A DNA stretch of 58,201 bases from SVQP01 sp045652835 (GCA_045652835.1 JAZOLE010000105.1:1-58201), one strand, 5' to 3'; shown: positions 25,001 through 32,719, counted from the stretch's first letter. A program made the numbers and translations. The notes: generated by a model from the letters alone, not told the origin.

Positions 25001-27397
25001 TGCCGTAGTGCAATCGCCATCGTCCTCTGCGGGAACGTGGTCGGCGTATGCGCCGTATTCCTTGCCGCAAACCTCACACTGGGCAAGGGCTACGCAAGTA
25101 GCTGTACCGCCGGTGTGTGCCTCGTTTGCCTCGGTGGTAACTGCACCGCAAACCGTACAGGTAATTGCAGTAGTGCAATCGCCATCGTCTTCTGCGGGAA
25201 CGTGATCGGCATATTCGCCGTATGCCTTGCCGCAAACCTCACACTGGGCAAGGGTTGCACAAGTAGCCGTACCGCCGATGTGGGTCTCATTAGCTGCGGT
25301 GGTAACTGCACCGCAAACAGTACAGGTAATTGCCGTAGTGCAATCACCGTCATCTTCGCCCGCAACATGGGCTGCATATTCGCCGTATTCCTTACCGCAC
25401 ACTTCACACACAGCAAGGCTTGCGCAGGTTGCAGTACCGCCCGTGTGAGGAACAACGCCATCGGTAGCCTCACCGCAAACCGTGCAGTAAACTGCCGTGG
25501 AGCAGTCACCGTCATCCTCACCCGGAACATGGGCTGCATATTCACCGTACTGCATACCGCAAACCTCACACTCAGCAAGTGCTACGCAAGTAGCCGTGCC
25601 ACCGATATGGGTCTCGTTTGCTTCGGTTGTAGTTTCACCGCAGACCGTACAGGTAATTGCCGTGGTGCAATCACCGTCATCCTTGCAGGGCTGGTGCGCT
25701 GCAAGCTCACCGTATTGTTTATCGCACACTTCGCATCTTGCCAAGCTTGTGCAAGTTGCCACACCGCCCGTATGTGCTTGAGCAGCGGGAGTTGTGACAC
25801 CTCCGCACACTCTGCAAACAATAGCCGTAGTGCAATCGTTATCATCCTCACCGGGTACGTGCTCTGCTAACTCGCCGTATCCCTTGCCACACACCTCACA
25901 TACCGCAAGGCTTGTGCAGGTTGCAGTGCCACCCTTGTGAGAAACATTGCCATCGGTAACCTCACCGCAAACCGTGCAGTAAACTGCCGTGGAGCAATCG
26001 CCGTCATCCTCACCCGGAATGTGGGCTGCATATTCACCGTATTCCATACCGCACACCTCACACACAGCAAGACTTGTGCAAGTCGCCGTGCCGCCGATAT
26101 GCGATGCATTTGCTTCGGTGGTAACTTGACCGCAAACCGTACAGGTAACGGCTGTGGTGCAATCACCGTCATCCTCTGCGGGAACGTGGGCTGCATATTC
26201 ACCGTATTCCATACCGCAAACCTCACACACAGCAAGGCTTGTGCAAGTCACAGTGCCGCCGGTATGCGATGCATTTGCCTCGGTGGTAGCTTCGCCACAA
26301 ACCGTACAGGTAACGGCTGTGGTACAGTCACCGTCGTCCTGATCGGGAGTGTGGGCTGTGTATTCACCGTATTGTGTACCGCAAACCTCACACGTAGCAA
26401 GACTTACGCAAGTTGCGCTGCCGCCCGTGTGCGAGTCCTTTGCCGTGGTAGTGATATCACCGCAAATCGAGCAAGTAATCTCTGTGGTGCAATCTCCATC
26501 ATCCTCATAGGGTGCATGGGGCGCAAACCAACCGTACTGTCTGCCGCAAATTTCACACTCTGCCAATTCGGTACAGGTTGCCATGCCGCCTGTGTGCGCC
26601 TCGTTTGCTTCGGTCGTAATCTCACCGCAAATCGAGCAAACAACTGCAGTGGTGCAGTCCTTGTCATCCTTGCCGGGCAAGTGCTCTGAAATCTCTCCGT
26701 ATTCCTTACCGCAAACCTCGCAAGCAGCAAGGCTTACGCAGGTTGCGCTGCCGCCCGTATGCGTCTGGTTTGCCTCTACAGCAATATCTCCGCAAACTGT
26801 ACAGTTAACAGCCGTTGTACAGTCTCCGTCATCTTCACCGGGTACGTGCGCTGCAAAGCTACCGTATTCCTTGCCGCAAACCTCACAGCTTGCAAGACTT
26901 ACGCAGGTTGCACTGCCCCCCGTATGCTCTGCATTCGCGGAAACCAAAATCTGGTTACAGCCCTGGCATGAAATGGGTGTGGTGCAGTCGCCGTCATCCT
27001 CGCTTGGCACGTGCTCCAAAAGCTCACCATAGCCCTTGCCGCACACCTGGCACTGTGCCTGCTGTGCACAGCCGGCAGTTCCGCCAATGTGCGCCTCGTT
27101 GGCAGGCGTCATCACCTCTCCACATGTCGCGCACATATCTGCCGTGGTGCAGTCCCCGTCATCTTCGCCGAGCACGTGTCCCGTTGCGGGAACCGTCTCG
27201 GCATCTGTGATGCCGCATTTTGCACATTGGCGTTCACGCATGCCGTCTTCAGTACAGGTTGCTTCGGTTGTGACCGTCCACTTTTCCCATTGGTGCAGGC
27301 ATATGGCATCGAGGTCACATGCCGCCAAACCGATCACACAAAAAGCAACCACCAGCAAGCCAAAAACACCTGTTATCAACTTATTTTTAGCCCTCAT
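22031..27397 (-). CDS. Giant cysteine-rich repeat lipoprotein with C-terminal cohesin domain
   Basis: A 1,788-residue predicted lipoprotein. The N-terminus has a hydrophobic signal ending in a lipobox (VIGLAAC, Cys27), so it should be lipid-anchored on the outer face of the membrane. Residues 28-102 hold one H...C...CxxCG repeat of the kind also found in the neighbouring giant. Residues 103-1584 are 27 tandem units of 55 residues (three are 54), with a divergent 28th unit after. Each unit is a double half-repeat, H-x6/8-C-x5-C-x2-C, giving six Cys and two conserved His plus an acidic EDDGD stretch. Residues about 1656-1788 form a cohesin (NPGIAGLMVTVQYS, CTFMWDGE, DGEFLILTFDVS). The best reading is a cell-anchored rod presenting a cohesin to dockerin-bearing proteins. 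GGAGG lies 7 bases before the ATG. Confidence 0.88.
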   Translation of the reverse strand: MRAKNKLITGVFGLLVVAFCVIGLAACDLDAICLHQWEKWTVTTEATCTEDGMRERQCAKCGITDAETVPATGHVLGEDDGDCTTADMCATCGEVMTPANEAHIGGTAGCAQQAQCQVCGKGYGELLEHVPSEDDGDCTTPISCQGCNQILVSANAEHTGGSATCVSLASCEVCGKEYGSFAAHVPGEDDGDCTTAVNCTVCGDIAVEANQTHTGGSATCVSLAACEVCGKEYGEISEHLPGKDDKDCTTAVVCSICGEITTEANEAHTGGMATCTELAECEICGRQYGWFAPHAPYEDDGDCTTEITCSICGDITTTAKDSHTGGSATCVSLATCEVCGTQYGEYTAHTPDQDDGDCTTAVTCTVCGEATTEANASHTGGTVTCTSLAVCEVCGMEYGEYAAHVPAEDDGDCTTAVTCTVCGQVTTEANASHIGGTATCTSLAVCEVCGMEYGEYAAHIPGEDDGDCSTAVYCTVCGEVTDGNVSHKGGTATCTSLAVCEVCGKGYGELAEHVPGEDDNDCTTAIVCRVCGGVTTPAAQAHTGGVATCTSLARCEVCDKQYGELAAHQPCKDDGDCTTAITCTVCGETTTEANETHIGGTATCVALAECEVCGMQYGEYAAHVPGEDDGDCSTAVYCTVCGEATDGVVPHTGGTATCASLAVCEVCGKEYGEYAAHVAGEDDGDCTTAITCTVCGAVTTAANETHIGGTATCATLAQCEVCGKAYGEYADHVPAEDDGDCTTAITCTVCGAVTTEANEAHTGGTATCVALAQCEVCGKEYGAYADHVPAEDDGDCTTAITCTVCGEVTTEANEAHTGGTATCVALAECEVCGKEYGEYADHVPAEDDGDCTTAITCTVCGEVTTEANETHTGGTATCVALAQCEVCGKAYGEYAAHIAGEDDGDCTTAITCTVCGAVTTEANEAHTGGTATCATLAECEICGTGYGGLADHVPAEDDGDCTTAITCTVCGETTTEANEAHTGGTATCVALAECEVCGMQYGEYAAHIPGEDDGDCATAVYCTVCGEVTDSVVPHTGGTATCASLAECEVCGKEYGEYADHVPAEDDGDCTTAITCTVCDAVTTEANEAHTGGTATCATLAQCEVCGKAYGEYAAHVAGEDDGDCTTAITCTVCGEVTTDANEAHTGGTATCVTLAQCEVCGKEYGAYADHVPAEDDGDCTTAITCTVCGAVTTEANEAHTGGTATCVALAECEVCGKAYGEYADHVPAEDDGDCTTAITCTVCGEVTTEANETHTGGTATCVALAECEVCGKEYGEYAAHIAGEDDGDCTTAITCTVCGAVTTAANEAHTGGTATCATLAECEICGTGYGELADHVPAEDDGDCTTAITCTVCGAVTTEANEAHTGGTATCVALAECEVCGNEYGRYASHVPAEDDGDCSTAITCTVCGEITLEANEGHTGGTATCVTLAQCELCGKEYGKYQAHVPAEDDGDCTTAITCTVCGGETTEAREAHVGGMATCEQFAECEVCGKAYGEYADHIPEEDDGDCATAITCTVCGQVTTEANEAHTGGTATCVTLAQCEVCGTSYGEFADHAPDEDDGDCTTAITCTVCSEITTKPYAAHSGGTATCTSKALCAICGTEYGDFADHAGELVWIKHPDVHYLVYSCCYTKNTDAAEHTIVDGACTVCGFNPTITITSAEVVPGTDQLSIALSITDNPGIAGLMVTVQYSSNAFTLTQAVGGEALNILTFSTPGDLSSGCTFMWDGEQVNDQDIKDGEFLILTFDVSDDAPQGEYSILIKTVAYDNDFNRLTFIVEGGKVMIRNS
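22646..27091 (-). repeat. 27-unit, 165-bp in-frame tandem repeat array
   Basis: Coding repeats of 165 bp (three of 162 bp) in the cohesin lipoprotein. Units 10-16 (24458-25609) and units 17-23 (23306-24457) match one another unit by unit, which shows a 1,152-bp block duplication. Units 1-9 and 24-27 are more divergent, so the array appears to have grown from the middle. Confidence 0.95.
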
Positions 27398-27511
27398 AGT
27401 GATACCTCCGTTTCGGATTTTTTATCTTGGTTGTCAAAATCCCAAGAGCGTTGAAAACAGCCCTTGCATACAATATATGCACGTCATTTCCCCAAACACA
27501 AGAGAAACGAC

Positions 27512-27542
27512 TTAACCGTCTGATGCGAAAACAGACGGTTAA
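27512..27542 (-). promoter_or_regulatory. 5' leader hairpin of the cohesin/dockerin operon
   Basis: Perfect 11-base arms, TTAACCGTCTG (27512-27522) and its complement (27532-27542), with a 9-base loop. It begins about a dozen bases after the expected transcription start and is followed by about 115 bases of leader. It has no U-run, so it is more likely an mRNA-stabilising or regulatory element than a terminator. Confidence 0.55.
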
Positions 27543-27560
27543 ACAGGACTATCTAAGCCT

Positions 27561-27589
27561 ATAGTAGCACAAACACTCACGGATGTCAA
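27561..27589 (-). promoter_or_regulatory. Promoter of the cohesin/dockerin operon
   Basis: Minus strand TTGACA (27584-27589), 17-base spacer, TACTAT (27561-27566). The intergenic stretch 27398-27717 otherwise contains only the leader hairpin and the terminator of the gene to its right. Confidence 0.8.
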
Positions 27590-27654
27590 TACCTTTTGCG
27601 GTATTTGTACATTTTATTCCTTAAATTCTATAAATATTATATATAAGAAAAAAG

Positions 27655-27692
27655 CAGAAAATCCCCCTCGGATGAAAAAATCCGAGGGGGAT
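27655..27692 (-). terminator. Terminator of the MoxR-DUF58-DUF4129 operon
   Basis: Minus strand: perfect 13-base arms (27680-27692 and 27661-27673) around a TTTTTC loop, followed by a T-rich stretch (TTTCTGCTTTTTTC), 25 bases after the stop at 27718. Confidence 0.85.
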
Positions 27693-27717
27693 GCCGATTC
27701 AGTCGGGCAGTTTGTGT

Positions 27718-29187
27718 TTATGATGAATGTCTGACGTTGATCTTAAGCAGCTCATCAACCAAGGCATTGTCAATAACCTCGTTGGCAGCCTTGCCTGCGT
27801 AACGGGCAGCTCTGTACGCCTCGAACAGCTGCTTTTCATCGTCCTCGATTGCGATCTCTTTGCCGATCTCATCCGGTGTCTGATGATACTTCAGGCGATA
27901 GCCCTGCTTGATCTTGCGGATCATATAGTCCACAAAAATGAAGCGCACGCGCGCGGCATTGTCAGGCAGCTCGTGCCATTTGCCCTCGTTGCGCAGCTTT
28001 TTGGCTTTCCTTGCCTTGGCAGGCTTTTCTACGTAAACAAAGCTCTTTTCATCCTTGCCCTTGAGCCTTTGCTTGCCGATCGAAATGCCCACAAGACCCA
28101 GCACGCGATCCAGCGCCTTGACCACAGGCTTTGCCACGCGCTTACCGATTTCCAGCGCCTTGAGCGCTATTTTACGCTTGAGCGACGGGCTGAGCATGCG
28201 GAAGAATTGCACAATGGCAAACACCGTGCCAAAGATGACCATGAGCACGCAGACGCCTCTGATCTTATCACCGTGCAGCACCAAAAATTCGTTGGAATAA
28301 TCAATATTATGCGCAGCAAAATATCTTGATCCCCAAAGGCCCACACCGCACAAAATCAAGCCTACGATGCCCAAAATCAGCCTCTTTTTATTGATGGTAC
28401 GCCAGATCTCCAGAAAATCCACGCCGCTGACGCTATCCTCGGCGCGTGCGCGCTTTTTGCGCACTACCTCGGTCTGTTGCGTCTGAGCATCGGATGTGTC
28501 GCCCTCTACGTGCGAAGCGTCGAGAGCACCGTCCCCTGCCTTGTTTTTCTTTGACTTTTTGGGCGCACTCGATCTGTATTTTGACGCCGCCTTGCGGCAC
28601 TTTTGCGCCTGCTGTGCACTATCGGAATACGTGGAAATCTGCTCAAAGATCTCGGCAGCCTCCTCGTACTCGGGGCCTGATTGCGCTTTTTCAAACATCT
28701 CCAGAGCAGCCGCATAGGCACTCTCGGTATAATGCTTTTGGTATCGCTCGGCAAGATCACGGGAGTCCTTATACCCCTTGATCTTGTTCATTTTGAAGTA
28801 CGCCTCGCGCATATCCTGCCAGCGTCCCTCGCTCTGCTCGTACAAGGCGATCGCCTCGGCATAGCACATAGCCGAGCCCTTTGCCTTATAGGTGCGCGAC
28901 CATTCGCGCGCGTCCATATAATCCGAGATCTGTGCAAGAACCTCCGCTGCTTCGAAAAAGTCCTCACTTGTCAAATCGGTACGCGCAGAAAACTCCTCGC
29001 GGTACTCACGGTACGCGCCTGCAGAGGCGGCGCGGATGCACTTGGTATAATAGGTGGAGGCGTCCTTGAAGGTATCCAGCTCACGGAACTGCTTGGCAAG
29101 CTCCAAAAACTCTCTCCAGGTGGAGGTGCTCGCAAACCGATGCATCAGCTCGGTATAGCGTATGTTCAGTTGTGCTTCACTCGCCAT
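27718..29187 (-). CDS. TPR-like membrane protein with C-terminal DUF4129-like domain
   Basis: A 489-residue protein. Residues about 1-200 are helical repeats with YxDA/YxDS motifs (FKDAST, YMDARE, YKDSRD, YSDSAQ), typical of TPR/SEL-like repeats. A charged low-complexity linker is followed by two membrane spans (LILGIVGLILCGVGLWGS and IRGVCVLMVIFGTVFAIVQFF). The C-terminus (RVRFIFVDYMIRKIKQGYRLKYHQTPDEIGKEI, then LFEAYRAARYAGKAA) resembles DUF4129, the standard partner of MoxR and DUF58 proteins. Start at 29187 rather than 29283: GGAGG lies 9 bases upstream and the longer version runs deep into the DUF58 gene. It overlaps DUF58 by 11 bases. The usual transglutaminase partner is not present here. 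Confidence 0.7.
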   Translation of the reverse strand: MASEAQLNIRYTELMHRFASTSTWREFLELAKQFRELDTFKDASTYYTKCIRAASAGAYREYREEFSARTDLTSEDFFEAAEVLAQISDYMDAREWSRTYKAKGSAMCYAEAIALYEQSEGRWQDMREAYFKMNKIKGYKDSRDLAERYQKHYTESAYAAALEMFEKAQSGPEYEEAAEIFEQISTYSDSAQQAQKCRKAASKYRSSAPKKSKKNKAGDGALDASHVEGDTSDAQTQQTEVVRKKRARAEDSVSGVDFLEIWRTINKKRLILGIVGLILCGVGLWGSRYFAAHNIDYSNEFLVLHGDKIRGVCVLMVIFGTVFAIVQFFRMLSPSLKRKIALKALEIGKRVAKPVVKALDRVLGLVGISIGKQRLKGKDEKSFVYVEKPAKARKAKKLRNEGKWHELPDNAARVRFIFVDYMIRKIKQGYRLKYHQTPDEIGKEIAIEDDEKQLFEAYRAARYAGKAANEVIDNALVDELLKINVRHSS

Positions 29188-30367
29188 CCCATGCGTCCTC
29201 CCCTTCCAAAATGATGACCTGCACCGAGTTGCCAAGACGCTCCAGCGCGTCCGTTTTCGCCTGCACGTCGGGGTTTTCTGCAAATGCCACGATCACGATC
29301 TCGGTATCTGCCATGCCCTCGGTCACAGCACTTTCCAAAAGTGAAGCGAACGAGCCACCCTCACGGGGCGTAATGCACGCCATTTCCTTTAAGATGGCAA
29401 GCATATGCGCCTCGCCGCTCTCGCAGGGGAAGCGCAGCGACATATTGCCGTTTTGCGACTTGCAGTTGGCTGCAAAGCCTACGCGGAAACCGCCGTAAGC
29501 CGCATCTCTGACAAGAGCTGCACAGAACGAAAGCCCCTGCTCTCCGCGACGGTTATATTCCTCGCCCTCCATGCTCATGCCCATGGGCAAATGGAAATCC
29601 ATATAGATCATCATGCGTCGGCTGGCGCAAAACTCTCTGGAATTGACCTTGAACGGAGAGGTGGCAGCACCGCCGAACGGCACGCGTGCAGACGCCTTAA
29701 AGTTGATCTGCGAGATCTGGTCACCAAAGCGATAATCGCGAATGCCGGCAAACGAGAAAGGATCGCTGTAAAGCGGACGGCGGCTGACGTAGTCACCCTG
29801 CAATCGTCCTTGCGCGAAATCCTGCTTATCCAGCGGGATCGCCTTGGGGTACACGTAAATATCGGCAGGGGCATCCTGCGCAAGCGGTCCCGTTTTGGAA
29901 TAGATGGACGCCACGTGCAAGGAGTAATGCCCTCTTTTTTTGCAGATGACCTTGTGCCTGCGGCGGATCTGCATATACGGCCACAGGTTAAAACGGCTGA
30001 TCAGATACTGCATCTTATCCTTTTCGGCAGGATCGCGCTCGTACTCCTCCAGCTCCAGCTCGTTATAGAAATACGACTCGATATCCACCCACAAAAGCGG
30101 AAACGCACCCGTGTTGCGCACGGTTTCGATCAGCTCGACCTCATCGCCCTCATACACACCCTCCTCGGAGAACGAGCGCGAATACTCAATTCTGCCAAGG
30201 CGCTTGTTGCGCAGGGCGAGATAAATGCGGTACAGCACAAACAGCAGCAGCGCAAGCGCGGCAAGCACCACCAGCACGTAAAACCAAGGAGACTTGGTAA
30301 ACTCCGCAATCTTGTCCGCCAGGTTTGTGATATACTCGGCTATTCCCTTTAATGCTTCAGGCGACAT
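29177..30367 (-). CDS. DUF58 domain-containing membrane protein
   Basis: A 396-residue protein with a single N-terminal membrane span (about 27-47), an NGF-like beta region with VYEGDEVELIETVRNTGAFPLLWVDI, and the DUF58 core GIRDYRFGDQISQINFKASAR (canonical GxRDYRxGDxxRxINWKxSAR). The C-terminal part looks like a degenerate von Willebrand A fold (MMIYMDF start). DUF58 proteins are encoded with MoxR AAA+ ATPases and are thought to work in chaperone-like or envelope-related assemblies. Its ATG shares one base with the moxR stop (TAATG), so the genes are translationally coupled. Confidence 0.88.
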   Translation of the reverse strand: MSPEALKGIAEYITNLADKIAEFTKSPWFYVLVVLAALALLLFVLYRIYLALRNKRLGRIEYSRSFSEEGVYEGDEVELIETVRNTGAFPLLWVDIESYFYNELELEEYERDPAEKDKMQYLISRFNLWPYMQIRRRHKVICKKRGHYSLHVASIYSKTGPLAQDAPADIYVYPKAIPLDKQDFAQGRLQGDYVSRRPLYSDPFSFAGIRDYRFGDQISQINFKASARVPFGGAATSPFKVNSREFCASRRMMIYMDFHLPMGMSMEGEEYNRRGEQGLSFCAALVRDAAYGGFRVGFAANCKSQNGNMSLRFPCESGEAHMLAILKEMACITPREGGSFASLLESAVTEGMADTEIVIVAFAENPDVQAKTDALERLGNSVQVIILEGEDAWDGE

Positions 30368-31338
30368 TATCTTCCCTCAAAAATTGCCTCGGTGGGAACG
30401 GTAACGGTGCCTAAAATGTCCTCAATGACGTTGTAAGCAGCGTTCTTATGGATACGCGCGGAGTTTTCCAGCATAATTCTGTGATCCAGTACGGGATGCG
30501 CTGCACGCTTGATGTCGTCCGGAATGACGTAGTTTCTGCCTGCAATGGCAGCATAGCCCTTAGCCGCACGCATCAGCGAAAGCGCGCCACGGGGGCTGAC
30601 GCCCAGAATAACCTTGGGGTACTTTCTGGTCTTTTCAACAATGTTGGTAATGTAGCTCATCAGCTCGCGGCATACGTAAACCTTGGGCAGCTCCTCGATT
30701 GCGCGGCAAAGCTCCTGCGCGGTAACCACAGGCTGCAGTGTCTCAAGGGGACTTGCCTTATCAAAACGCGCCAAAATATCCACGCCCTCAATGTGGTTGG
30801 GGTAATCCATGCTGCCCTTCATCAAAAATCTGTCCAGCTGTGCTTCGGGCAGCGGGAATGTACCCATGTTCTCTACGGGGTTCTGGGTTGCAATAACCAT
30901 AAAAGGAGCTTCGAGGCGATAGGTCTTGCCGTCAATGGTGGTCTGACCCTCTTCCATACACTCAAGCAGACCCGACTGCGTCTTGGGCGTTGCACGGTTG
31001 ATCTCGTCCGCCAGTACGATATTGGCAAAAATCGGGCCGGGTACGAATTCAAACTCGGACTTTTTCATGTTAAAGAAGTTAATACCCGTAATATCCGAGG
31101 GCAAAAGCTCGGGCGTAAACTGAATACGCTTAAAAGAGCAGCCAACGCTGGCAGCCAGCGACTTGATCAGCATGGTCTTACCCGTGCCGGGCACGTCCTC
31201 CAGCAGCACGTGACCGCCGCACAGCATAGATACCAGCAGCATATCAATGGTATCCTCCTTACCAACGATGACCTTGCCGATATTGTCCTTAATTTTTGTA
31301 TAAACCTGCGTAATGTTCTGGGAAATCAAAACAGACAT
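30367..31338 (-). CDS. MoxR family AAA+ ATPase
   Basis: A 323-residue AAA+ ATPase. Visible: GGHVLLEDVPGTGKTMLIKSLA (Walker A), IVLADEINRATPKTQSGLLECMEE (Walker B and MoxR signature), ATQNPVENMGTFPLPEAQLDRF (sensor 1 and arginine finger region), and GVSPRGALSLMRAAKGYA (sensor 2). MoxR proteins act as chaperones that activate or assemble partner proteins containing vWA/DUF58 domains, which here are encoded directly downstream. Start at the ATG 31338 with GGAGGG just upstream; the frame opening at 31350 uses TTG over the ribosome binding site. Confidence 0.93.
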   Translation of the reverse strand: MSVLISQNITQVYTKIKDNIGKVIVGKEDTIDMLLVSMLCGGHVLLEDVPGTGKTMLIKSLAASVGCSFKRIQFTPELLPSDITGINFFNMKKSEFEFVPGPIFANIVLADEINRATPKTQSGLLECMEEGQTTIDGKTYRLEAPFMVIATQNPVENMGTFPLPEAQLDRFLMKGSMDYPNHIEGVDILARFDKASPLETLQPVVTAQELCRAIEELPKVYVCRELMSYITNIVEKTRKYPKVILGVSPRGALSLMRAAKGYAAIAGRNYVIPDDIKRAAHPVLDHRIMLENSARIHKNAAYNVIEDILGTVTVPTEAIFEGR

Positions 31339-31368
31339 AATGCCCTCCAAAAAATACTTAATCGTTTT

Positions 31369-31397
31369 ATTGTACCATATTTTTGCTTGTCTGTCAA
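31369..31397 (-). promoter_or_regulatory. Promoter of the MoxR operon
   Basis: Minus strand TTGACA (31392-31397), 17-base spacer, TACAAT (31369-31374), 31 bases before the moxR ATG. Confidence 0.85.
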
Positions 31398-31644
31398 GGA
31401 AAGAAATGCTCGTGCACTAAAAAACGCCCGATAACTTTTGATTGTCCGACATTTTTTATACCCCGGCGCAAATGATGCTCACTTCTCGAATGACGCCCAT
31501 GCTGCGCGCAATCGCATTTTGGGGAGCAGCCACGGATTCTTGCGATCACCCACGCTTCGGCTCGTGTGAAGGAGCGTCCGTTTGATGCATCTCACCCACC
31601 ACAATCGCTTCTCTCAATTCACCTCGTCCCTCGGTGAATTTCGC

Positions 31645-31765
31645 TCCGCTGTGGTCCCCCCTCTCCCGCGGAGAGGGCTTTGCAGCGCGCATCCGTCTTG
31701 CTCCGATAACCGTTTTGGAGAGGCTTTTTGAGCCTTCCCCGCTGGGGAAGGGGGACCGCAGCGGA
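31645..31765. repeat. Structured intergenic inverted-repeat element
   Basis: Outer arms TCCGCTGTGGTCCCCC (31645-31660) and its complement with one mismatch (31750-31765). Inside are two small hairpins, CTCTCC-CGC-GGAGAG (31661-31675) and CCTTCCCC-GCT-GGGGAAGG (about 31732-31750). It occupies the gap between moxR and the gene at 31939 and looks like a REP/MITE-type element. No coding sequence is convincing in 31398-31865. Confidence 0.6.
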
Positions 31766-31865
31766 ACGCATTTCGCAGAGGTTACGATGCGAAAAAGTGA
31801 CGCGGTTGCGGTGGATGAGATACATCACAGGGGCGCTCTCTCACCCCGGCACAATCCCCTTGCGC

Positions 31866-31894
31866 TTGACAGTCCGCTGCTTTTATGCTATACT
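31866..31894 (+). promoter_or_regulatory. Promoter of the gene at 31939
   Basis: TTGACA (31866-31871), 17-base spacer, TATACT (31889-31894), 44 bases before the ATG. Confidence 0.8.
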
Positions 31895-31938
31895 GATTTC
31901 AACGAATCACGCGCGATGCGGGAAAGGACGGTGGAAAA

Positions 31939-32607
31939 ATGAGAAAAGAGCTTTTGAACGGAACCCCCATTCCATATCATTTGAGCATTGACGCATTAAA
32001 AACCTTGATGGCGTCTGCGGATATGAAAGACTTTTCGCTTGCGTGTGAAGCGCTTTCGTATCATCAAGATCCCCAAGCATACGCAATTATGAAATCCCAC
32101 CTTGATGACAAGGATAAATATCGGCGGTTGTACGTCTTAAAAACGATTTTTCGCCATGCACAGGCAAAGGAATTGACACCATCCCTTGAAGCGGCAATTG
32201 CCTGCGACGATTTTCTTTTTGTAAGCAACGGATTGCTTACAGCTGCAGACTACAATATCGCCGTTTCCGAAACTTTGCTCTTTTTAGCAGCAAATTGCCA
32301 TTTGCCAAAGCTTGACATGGAATTGTGCGCTTTAAAGTTAACTGCCACAACCGAAGACAACTATCAAAAGCTGACCGGACTTTTTGAAAAATCGATCACA
32401 AGCAGTCAAAAGGAAATTTTATGCGAAATACTTATGCAAAAGTATCTTCCGACCAAAGCCCGTGATCTGTTTGATATATTCAGCAAAGACGAATTTCCCA
32501 AGGCAAGATTGTGCGCTGTCCATATTGGAAAGGCGTACGGCTTTGATATTGCTCTGTTCGCAGCAGATGCGGACGGTCACGTCAGAAAGGCTGCTCAAGA
32601 AAAATAG
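31939..32607 (+). CDS. Hypothetical helical-repeat (HEAT-like) protein
   Basis: A 222-residue protein that I do not recognise at family level. It is nearly all alpha-helical by composition, with repeated patterns such as SLACEALSYHQDPQAYAIMKSHL, KDKYRRLYVLKTIF and FPKARLCAVHIGKAYG, and ends DADGHVRKAAQEK. The last is typical of HEAT/PBS-lyase-type repeats, in which a charged turn is followed by VRxAA. No signal peptide or membrane span. It likely serves in protein-protein interaction. A clear promoter and an AAAGGA site precede it, and a strong bidirectional terminator follows; it is a single-gene unit. Codon use is somewhat more AT-rich than its neighbours. Confidence 0.65.
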   Translation: MRKELLNGTPIPYHLSIDALKTLMASADMKDFSLACEALSYHQDPQAYAIMKSHLDDKDKYRRLYVLKTIFRHAQAKELTPSLEAAIACDDFLFVSNGLLTAADYNIAVSETLLFLAANCHLPKLDMELCALKLTATTEDNYQKLTGLFEKSITSSQKEILCEILMQKYLPTKARDLFDIFSKDEFPKARLCAVHIGKAYGFDIALFAADADGHVRKAAQEK

Positions 32608-32660
32608 TGATTGCAAAGGTTCCCACCAAAAAACGCGCCCGACACGATCGCGGTCGGAAT

Positions 32661-32705
32661 CAAAAAAATGCTCGACAACCCCCGGGTTGTCGAGCATTTT
32701 TGTTT
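32661..32705. terminator. Bidirectional terminator between convergent genes
   Basis: Perfect 14-base arms (32668-32681 and 32684-32697) with A-run on the left and T-run on the right. It serves both the plus-strand gene ending at 32607 and the minus-strand kinase gene ending at 32720. Confidence 0.9.
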
Positions 32706-32719
32706 TGGCAATGATTTAT

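Noticed and set aside
23303..25870. Very long open frame (855 codons) on the plus strand, plus many shorter ones, across the repeat array
   Set aside because: It is the complement of the repeated coding sequence: the repeat keeps the opposite frames free of stops. It has no ribosome binding site and only mirrors the 55-residue period.
22646..27091. Possible CRISPR-like or satellite repeat
   Set aside because: The 165-bp units are adjacent with no unique spacers, remain in frame and encode a conserved Cys/His pattern, so they are coding repeats.
15775..27397. Classical cellulosome cluster
   Set aside because: No dockerin-bearing glycosidase, multi-cohesin scaffoldin or cellulose-binding domain is seen. 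The GH127- and GH38-like enzymes in the window lack dockerins and signal peptides.
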